A model generated the notes under the pieces. It did not search any database. It had not been told where the DNA came from and was given only the letters and a program-made list of their open reading frames with translations. Below are positions 56,287 to 64,000 of a stretch of DNA of 64,000 bases, in pieces. Each line of letters begins with the position of its first letter. Positions within the stretch are counted from its first letter, which is position 1. Both the position numbers and the translations under genes were made by a program. Origin of the DNA: Aplectana chamaeleonis (taxonomy: Eukaryota > Nematoda > Chromadorea > Rhabditida > Cosmocercidae); contig JAPDOI010000021.1 of assembly GCA_029168955.1 (NCBI GenBank), forward strand, positions 1,091,501 to 1,155,500, read 5' to 3'.

Positions 56287-58128
56287 ACTTTATACGGCGT
56301 CCGGTGCACTCCCACGTGGGTACCGCACGCTTTCTACGGCGTCCGGCGCACTCCCACTTGGGTCCCGCACGCTTTCTACGGCGTGTGGCGCACTCTCATT
56401 CGGGTCCCGCACACTTTCTATGGCGTCCGGCGCACTCTCATTTGGGTTCGACAAACTTTCTAGGGCGTTCTGCGCACACCCATTTGGGTCCCGCACACTT
56501 TCTACGGCGTCCGGCGCACTCCCACTTGAGTCCCGCACACTTTATACGGCGTCCGGCGCACTCCCACGTGGGTACCGCACACTTTCTACGGCGTCCGGCG
56601 CACTCCCACGTGGGTCCCGCACACTTTCTACGGCGTGTGGCGCACTCTCATTTGGGTTCGACACACTTTCTAGGGCGTTCTGCGCACACCCATTTGGGTC
56701 CCGAACACTTTCTACGGCGTCCGGCGCACTCCCACTTGAGTCCCGCACACTTTATACGGCGTCCGGTGCACTCTCACGTGGGTACCGCACACTTTCTACG
56801 GCGTCCGGCGCACTCCCACGTGGGTCCCGCACACTTTCTACGGCGTCCGGCGCACTCTAATTTGGGTCCCGCACACTTTCTATGGCGTCCGGCACACTCT
56901 CATTTGGGTTCGACACACTTTCTAGGGCGTTCTGCGCACACCCATTTGGGTCCCGAACACTTTCTACGGCGTTCTGCGCATGCCCATTTGGGTCCCGCAC
57001 ACTTTATACGGCGTCCGGCGCACTCTCATTTGGGTCCCGCACACTTTATGCCGCGTCCGGCGCACTCCCACGTGGGTACCGCACACTTTCTATGGCGTCC
57101 GGCGCACTCCCACTTGAGTTCCGCACACTTTATACGGCGTCCGGCCCACTCCCACGTGGGTCCCGCACCCTTTATACGGCGTCCGGCGCACTCCCACGTG
57201 GGTCCCGCACACTTTCTACGGCTTCCGGCGCACTCTCATTTGGGTCCCGCACACTTTATACCGCGTCCGGCGCACTCTCATTTGGGTTCGACACACTTTC
57301 TAGGGCGTTCTGCGCACACCCATTTGGGTCCCGCACACTTTCTACGACGTCCGGCGCACTCCCACTTGAGTTCCGCACACTTTATACGGCGTCCGGTGCA
57401 CTCCCACGTGAGTACCGCACACTTTCTACGGCGTCCGGCTCACTCCCACTTGGGTCCCGCACGCTTTCTACGGCGTGTGGCGCACTCTCATTTGGGTCCC
57501 GCACACTTTCTACGACGTCCGGCACACTCCCACTTGAGTCCGGCACGCTTTCTACGGCGTCCGGCGCACTCCCACTTGGGTCCCCACACTTTCTACGGCG
57601 TCCGACGCTCTCTCATTTGGGTATCGCACACTTTCTACGGCGTCCGGCGCACTCTCATTTGGGTCCCACACAATTACTACGGCGTTCTGCGCACACCCAT
57701 TTGGGTCCCGCACACTTTATACGTCGTCCGGCGCACTCCCACGTGGGTCCCGCACACTTTCTACGGCGTCCGGAGCACTCTCATTTGGGTCCCGCACACT
57801 TTCTACGGCGTCCGGCACACACCCATTTGGGTCCCGAACACTTTCTACGGCGTCCGGCGCACTCTCACTTGAATCCCGCACACTTTATACGGCGTCCGGC
57901 GCACTCCCACGTGGGTACCGCACACTTTCTATGGCGTCCGGCGCACTCTCATTTGGGTCCCGCACACTTTCTACGACGTCCGGCCCACTCCCACGTGGGT
58001 CCTGCACACTTTCTACGGCGTTCTGCGCACACCCATTTGGGTCCGGCACTTTCTACGGTGTCCAACGCACTCTCATTTGGGTCCCACACACTTTCTACGG
58101 CGTTCTGCATACACCCATTTGGGTCACA

Positions 58129-58427
58129 AGCACGCTCATGCCAATCATTTTTCCGCAGGGCTACCGTTACCCTCCTTCAAAAATTTTCTGAGTGTCAGCT
58201 TGGATATGAGCACATGGTAATAGCCAACAAACGTGTTTGCACAATTTCGACCTTCTCAGCCACTTTCCGGCGGCTTCTCGAAGAGAACGGTGTGTGAATG
58301 AATGCATACCGCTCCTCTGCCCTTTTATACCCCGCATGTTATGAGCGTGTGTTATCGTTCGTTATCATGTTTTGCTCAAGAATGGTTACGGTAGCCCTGC
58401 GGAAAAAATGATCGGCATGGGCGTGCT
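58129..58427 (-). repeat. Hairpin promoter cassette 4 of array 3
   Basis: 299 bp; carries the 46-codon ORF at 58,307-58,167. The left arm reads CCAATCATT where cassettes 1 and 2 have CCGATCATT, a change shared with cassettes 3 and 5, so copies 3-5 form one lineage. Confidence 0.8.
58322..58329 (-). promoter_or_regulatory. TATA box, cassette 4
   Basis: TATAAAAGGG on the minus strand. Confidence 0.5.
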
Positions 58428-58949
58428 TCTATTTGGGTCCCGCACGCTTTCTACGGCGTCCGGCGCACTCCCACTTGGGTCCCGGACACTTTCTACGGCG
58501 TCCGACGCTCTCTCATTTGGGTCCCGCACACTTTCTACGGCTTCCGGCGCACTCTCATTTGGGTCCCACACAATTACTACGGCGTTCTGCGCACACCCAT
58601 TTGGGTTCGACACACTTTCTAGGGCGTTCTGCGCACACCCATTTGGGTCCCGAAAACTTTCTACGGCGTTCTGCGCACGCCCATTTGGGTCCCGCACACT
58701 TTCTACGGCGTCCGGCACACTCTCATTTGGGTTCGACACACTTTCTACGGCGTCCGGCGCACTCTCATTTGGGTTCGACACACTTTTTAGGGCGTTCTGC
58801 GCACGCCCATTTGGGTCCCGCACGCTTTCTACGGCGTGTGGCGCACTCTCATTTGGGTTCGACACACTTTCTAGGGCGTTCTGCGCACACCCATTTGGGT
58901 CCCGAACACTTTCTACGGCGTCCGGCGCACTCCCACTTGAGTCCCGCAC
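58386..58949 (-). CDS. C-terminal repeat segment of the block between cassettes 4 and 5
   Basis: 187 codons, the longest tail-bearing minus-strand frame in array 3. Units include V-R-D-P-N-G-C, A-Q-N-A-V-E-S and V-S-N-P-N-E-S before the tail. Confidence 0.3.
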   Translation of the reverse strand: MRDSSGSAPDAVESVRDPNGCAQNALESVSNPNESAPHAVESVRDPNGRAQNALKSVSNPNESAPDAVESVSNPNESVPDAVESVRDPNGRAQNAVESFRDPNGCAQNALESVSNPNGCAQNAVVIVWDPNESAPEAVESVRDPNERASDAVESVRDPSGSAPDAVESVRDPNRSTPMPIIFSAGLP

Positions 58950-61376
58950 ACTTTATACGGCGTCCGGTGCACTCCCACGTGGGTACCGCACACTTTCTAC
59001 GGCGTCCGGCGCACTCCCACGTGGGTCCCGCACACTTTCTACGGCGTCCGGCGCACTCTCATTTGGGTCCCGCACACTTTCTATGGCGTCCGGCACACAC
59101 TCATTTGGGTTCGACACACTTTCTAGGGCGTTCTGCGCACACCCCTTTGGGTCCCGAACACTTTCTACGGCGTTCTGTGCATGCCCATTTGGGTCCCGCA
59201 CACTTTATACGGCGTCCGGCGAACTCTCATTTGGGTCCCGCACACTTTATACCGCGTCCGGCGCACTCCCACGTGGGTACCGCACACTTTCTATGGCGTC
59301 CGGCGCACTCCCACTTGAGTTCCGCACACTTTATACGGCGTCCGGCCCACTCCCACGTGGGTCCTGCACACTTTCTACGGCGTTCTGCGCACACCCATTT
59401 GGGTCCGGCACTTTCTACGGCGTCCGGCGCACTCTCATTTGGGTCCCACACAATTACTACGGCGTTCTGCGCACACCCATTTGGGTCCCGCACACTTTAT
59501 ACGGCGTCCGGCGCACTCCCACGTGGGTCCCGCACACTTTCTACGGCGTCCGGCGCACTCTCATTTGGGTCCCGCACACTTTCTACGGCGTCCGGCGCAC
59601 TCTCATTTGAGTTCCACACACTTTCTAGGGCGTTCTGCGCACACCCATTTGGGTCCCGCACACTTTATACGGCGTCCGGCGCACTCCCACGTGGGTCCCG
59701 CACACTTTCTACGGCGTCCGGCGCATTCCCACTTGGGTCCCGCACGCTTTCTACGGCGTCCGGTGCACTTCCACGTGGGTCCCGCACACTTTCTACGACG
59801 TCCGGCACACTCCCACTTGAGTCCGGCACGCTTTCTACGGCGTCCGGCGCACTCCCACTTGAGTCCCGCACACTTTATACGGCGTCCGGTGCACTCCCAC
59901 GTGGGTACCGCACACTTTCTACGGCGTCCGGCGCACTCCCACGTGGGTCCCGCACACTTTCTACGGCGTCCGGCGCACTCTCATTTGGGTCCCGCACACT
60001 TTCTATGGCGTCCGGCACACACTCATTTGGGTTCGACACACTTTCTAGGGCGTTCTGCGCACACCCCTTTGGGTCCCGAACACTTTCTACGGCGTTCTGT
60101 GCATGCCCATTTGGGTCCCGCACACTTTATACGGCGTCCGGCGAACTCTCATTTGGGTCCCGCACACTTTATACCGCGTCCGGCCAACTCCCACGTGGGT
60201 ACCGCACACTTTCTATGGCGTACGGCGCACTCCCACTTGAGTTCCGCACACTTTATACGGCGTCCGGCCCACTCCCACGTGGGTCCTGCACACTTTCTAC
60301 GGCGTTCTGCGCACACCCATTTGGGTCCGGCACTTTCTACGGCGTCCGGCGCACTCTCATTTGGGTCCCACACAATTACTACGGCGTTCTGCGCACACCC
60401 ATTTGGGTCCCGCACACTTTATACGGCGTCCGGCGCACTCCCACGTGGGTCCCGCACACTTTCTACGGCGTCCGGCGCACTCTCATTTGGGTCCCGCACA
60501 CTTTATACCGCGTCCGGCGCACTCTCATTTGGGTTCGACACACTTTCTAGGGCGTTCTGCGCACACCCATTTGGGTCCCGCACACTTTCTACGACGTCCG
60601 GCGCACCCCCACTTGAGTTCCGCACACTTTATACGGCGTCCGGTGCACTCCCACGTGAGTACCGCACACTTTCTACGGCGTCCGGCGCACTCCCACTTGG
60701 GTCCCGCACGCTTTCTACGGCGTGTGGCGCACTCTCATTTGGGTCCCGCACACTTTCTACGACGTCCGGCACACTCCCACTTGAGTCCGGCACGCTTTCT
60801 ACGGCGTCCGGCGCACTCCCACTTGGGTCCCCACACTTTCTACGGCGTCCGACGCTCTCTCATTTGGGTATCGCACACTTTCTACGGCGTCCGGCGCACA
60901 CCCATTTGGGTCCCGCACACTTTATACGGCGTCCGGCGCACTCCTACGTGGGTCCCGCACACTTTCTACGGCGTCCGGCGCACTCTCATTTGGGTCCTGC
61001 ACACTTTCTACGGCGTCCGGCACACACCCATTTGGGTCCCAAACACTTTCTACGACGTCCGGCACACTCCCACTTGAGTCCGGCACGCTTTCTACGGCGT
61101 CCGGCGCACTCCCACTTGGGTCCCCACACTTTCTACGGCGTCCGACGCTCTCTCATTTGGGTATCGCACACTTTCTACGGCGTCCGGCGCACTCTCATTT
61201 GGGTCCCACACAATTACTACGGCGTTCTGCGCACACCCATTTGGGTCCCGCACACTTTATACGGCGTCCGGCGCACTCCCACGTGGGTCCCGCACACTTT
61301 CTACGGTGTCCAACGCACCCTCATTTGGGTCCCACACACTTTCTACGGCGTTCTGCATACACCCATTTGGGTCACA

Positions 61377-61675
61377 AGCACGCTCATGCCAATCATTTTT
61401 CCGCAGGGCTACCGTTACCCTCCTTCAAAAATTTTCTGAGTGTCAGCTTGGATATGAGCACATGGTAATAGCCAACAAACGTGTTTGCACAATTTCGACC
61501 TTCTCAGCCACTTTCCGGCGGCTTCGCGAAGAGAACGGTGTGTGAATGAATGCATACCGCTCCTCTGCCCTTTTATACCCCGCATGTTATGAGCGTGTGT
61601 TATCGTTCGTTATCATGTTTTGCTCAAGAATGGTTACGGTAGCCCTGCGGAAAAAATGATCGGCATGGGCGTGCT
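61377..61675 (-). repeat. Hairpin promoter cassette 5 of array 3
   Basis: 299 bp; has TTCGCGAA in place of TTCTCGAA, which keeps the TTCnnGAA palindrome and is synonymous in the 46-codon ORF (61,555-61,415). Confidence 0.8.
61570..61577 (-). promoter_or_regulatory. TATA box, cassette 5
   Basis: TATAAAAGGG on the minus strand, reading leftward into a block of about 2.9 kb. Confidence 0.5.
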
Positions 61676-62155
61676 TCTATTTGGGTCCCGCACGCTTTCT
61701 ACGGCGTCCGGCGCACTCCCACTTGGGTCCCGGACACTTTCTACGGCGTCCGACGCTCTCTCATTTGGGTCCCGCACACTTTCTACGGCGTTCTGCGCAC
61801 ACCCATTTGGGTTCGACACACTTTCTAGGGCGTTCTGCGCACACCCATTTGGGTCCCGAACACTTTCTGCGGCGTTCTGCGCACGCCCATTTGGGTCCCG
61901 CACACTTTCTACGGCGTCCGGCACACTCTCATTTGGGTTCGACACACTTTCTACGGCGTCCGGCGCACTCTCATTTGGGTTCGACACACTTTTTAGGGCG
62001 TTCTGCGCACGCCCATTTGGGTCCCGCACACTTTCCACGGCGTCCGGCGCACTCCCACTTGGGTCCCGCACGCTTTCTACGGCGTGTGGCGCACTCTCAT
62101 TTGGGTACCGCACACTTTCTACGGCGTGCGGCGCACTCTCACTTGAGCCCCGCAC
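61634..62155 (-). CDS. C-terminal repeat segment of the rightmost block
   Basis: 173 codons ending in the common tail; the block continues past the window end, so the 5' part of this unit is not visible. Confidence 0.28.
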   Translation of the reverse strand: MRGSSESAPHAVESVRYPNESAPHAVESVRDPSGSAPDAVESVRDPNGRAQNALKSVSNPNESAPDAVESVSNPNESVPDAVESVRDPNGRAQNAAESVRDPNGCAQNALESVSNPNGCAQNAVESVRDPNERASDAVESVRDPSGSAPDAVESVRDPNRSTPMPIIFSAGLP

Positions 62156-64000
62156 ACTTTATACGGCGTCCGGCGCACTCCCACGTGGGTCCCGCACACT
62201 ATACGGCGTCCGGCGCACTCCCACGTGGGTCCCGCACACTTTCTACGGCGTCCGGCGCACTCTCATTTAGGTCACACACACTTTCTACGGCGTTCTGCGC
62301 ACACCCATTTGGGTCCCGCACACTTTCTACGGCGTCCGGCGCACTCCCACGTGGGTCCCGCACACTTTCTACGGCGTCCGGCGCACTCTCATTTAGGTCC
62401 CATACACTTTCTACGGCGTTCTGCGCACACCCATTTGGGTCCCGCACACTTTCTACGGCGTCCGGCGCACTCCCACTTGGGTCTTGCACACTTTCTAGGG
62501 CGTTCTGCGCACTCCCACGTGGGTCCCGCACACTTTCTGCGGCGTTCTGCGCACGCCCATTTTCGTCCCGCACACTTTATACGGCGTCCGGCGCACTCCC
62601 ACTTGGGTCCCGCACGCTTTCTACGGCGTGTGGCGCACTCTCATTTGGGTCCCGCACACTTTCTACGTCGCCCGGCGCACTCCCACTTGAGTTCCGCACA
62701 CTTTATACGGCGTCCGGCGCACTCCCACGTGGGTCCCGCACACTTTCTACGGCGTCCGGCGCACTCCCACGTGGGTCCCGCAAACTTTATACGGCGTCCG
62801 GCGCACTCCCACTTGAGCCCCGCACACTTTATACGGCGTCCGGCGCACTCCCACGTGAGTCCCGCACACTATACGGCGTCCGGCGCACTCCCACGTGGGT
62901 CCCGCACACTTTCTACGGCGTCCGGCGCACTCTCATTTAGGTCACACACACTTTCTACGGCGTTCTGCGCACACCCATTTGGGTCCCGCACACTTTCTAC
63001 GGCGTCCGGCGCACTCCCACTTGGGTCCCGCACACTTCCTACGGCGTCCGGCGCACTCCCACGTGGGTACCGCACACTTTTTACGGCGTCCGGCGCACTC
63101 TCATTTAGGTCCCATACACTTTCTACGGCGTTCTGCGCACACCCATTTGGGTCCCGCACACTTTCTACGGCGTCCGGCGCACTCCCACTTGGGTCTTGCA
63201 CACTTTCTAGGGCGTTCTGCGCACTCCCACGTGGGTCCCGCACACTTTCTGCGGCGTTCTGCGCACGCCCATTTTCGTCCCGCACACTTTATACGGCGTC
63301 CGGCGCACTCCCACTTGGGTCCCGCACGCTTTCCACGGCGTCCGGCGCACTCCCACTTGGGTCCCGCACGCTTTCTACGGCGTGTGGCGCACTCTCATTT
63401 GGGTACCGCACACTTTCTACGGCGTCCGGCGCACTCTCACTTGAGCCCCGCACACTTTATACGGCGTCCGGCGCACTCCCACGTGGGTCCCGCACACTAT
63501 ACGGCGTCCGGCGCACTCCCACGTGGGTCCCGCACACTTTCTACGGCGTCCGGCGCACTCTCATTTAGGTCACACACACTTTCTACGGCGTTCTGCGCAC
63601 ACCCATTTGGGTCCCGCACACTTTCTACGGCGTCCGGCGCACTCCCACGTGGGTCCCGCACACTTTCTTCGGCGTCCGGCGCACTCTCATTTAGGTCCCA
63701 TACACTTTCTACGGCGTTCTGCGAACACCCATTTGGGTCCCGCACACTTTCTACGGCGTCCGGCGCACTCCCACTTGGGTCTTGCACACTTTCTAGGGCG
63801 TTCTGCGCACTCCCACGTGGGTCCCGCACACTTTCTGCGGCGTTCTGCGCACGCCCATTTTCGTCCCGCACACTTTATACGGCGTCCGGCGCACTCCACT
63901 TGGGTCCCGCACGCTTTCTACGGCGTGTGGCGCACTCTCATTTGGGTCCCGCACACTTTCTACGTCGCCCGGCGCACTCCCACTTGAGTTCCGCACACTT

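Larger units (their letters stand above)
41505..64000. repeat. Array 3: 21-bp repeat, at least 22 kb, runs off the window
   Basis: Units GTCCCGCACACTTTCTACGG plus one base alternate with GTCCGGCGCACTCCCACTTG-type units, giving 42-bp pairs. The first 250 bp are array-1-like (GTCCTGCACACTCCCACTAA). Higher-order repeats: the word GCGCATGCCC recurs at 45,844, 49,328, 51,755, 54,189 and 56,976. Five 299-bp cassettes divide the array into blocks of about 0.7 to 11.3 kb. Two plus-strand frames and one minus-strand frame lack a stop in the consensus unit. Confidence 0.95.

Noticed and set aside
1..64000. Telomere or subtelomere
   Set aside because: No run of TTAGGC or similar telomeric repeat was seen on either strand; array 3 simply runs off the window.

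Overview
This window reads as repeat-rich eukaryotic nuclear DNA, most likely from a nematode of the rhabditid type. The reasons are a Tc3-like transposase whose 57-base intron ends in ATTTTAG, a mariner relic, CR1-like LINE pieces, many TIR/fold-back elements, and a short CGGCAAA-type repeat of the kind seen in Caenorhabditis-like genomes. The species cannot be fixed from the sequence. I see no conventional host gene, no rRNA, no convincing tRNA and no telomere repeat.

Layout. 1-2,135: a fold-back element carrying a nested TA-flanked MITE, then the left half of a large inverted repeat. 2,136-9,345: a 314-bp hairpin promoter cassette followed by array 1, about 6.7 kb of a 21-bp tandem repeat. 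9,345-11,670: a GGAGGC tract, a decayed scrap of the same repeat family, and the right half of the inverted repeat that encloses array 1. 11,672-13,740: a short inverted array (array 2) plus a palindrome, both inserted into a second copy of the fold-back element. 13,900-40,800: about 27 kb of transposon debris (LINE ORF1 and endonuclease, RT fragment, TTAA-flanked MITEs, mariner, Tc3-like element, palindromes). 40,807-64,000: a second copy of the palindrome in the opposite orientation, then array 3, at least 22 kb of 21-bp repeats broken by five exact 299-bp cassettes.

The unusual content is the 21-bp family. Because 21 is a multiple of three, one strand reads as heptapeptides of the V-Q-D-x-x-x-x type (array 1) or the V-R-D-P-x-x-x / A-P-D-A-V-E-S type (arrays 2 and 3). 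On that strand array 1 has a TATA box, an ATG with a non-repeat N-terminus and a non-repeat C-terminal tail. The tail's last codons and stop (G-L-P-stop) recur at the same edge of five array-3 blocks. Cassettes with two 43-44 bp inverted arms and a conserved TATAAAAG promoter punctuate or border the arrays. My reading is a family of satellite-like repeat genes, or bidirectionally transcribed arrays, carried with mobile fold-back DNA. Function is unknown. Nine frame breaks in array 1 fall at C4/G4 runs shortened to three, so either decay or consensus error is possible.

The 27-kb spacer is mainly a record of nested insertions. Several insertions can be proved inside the window, because an uninterrupted copy of the same target sequence is also present.
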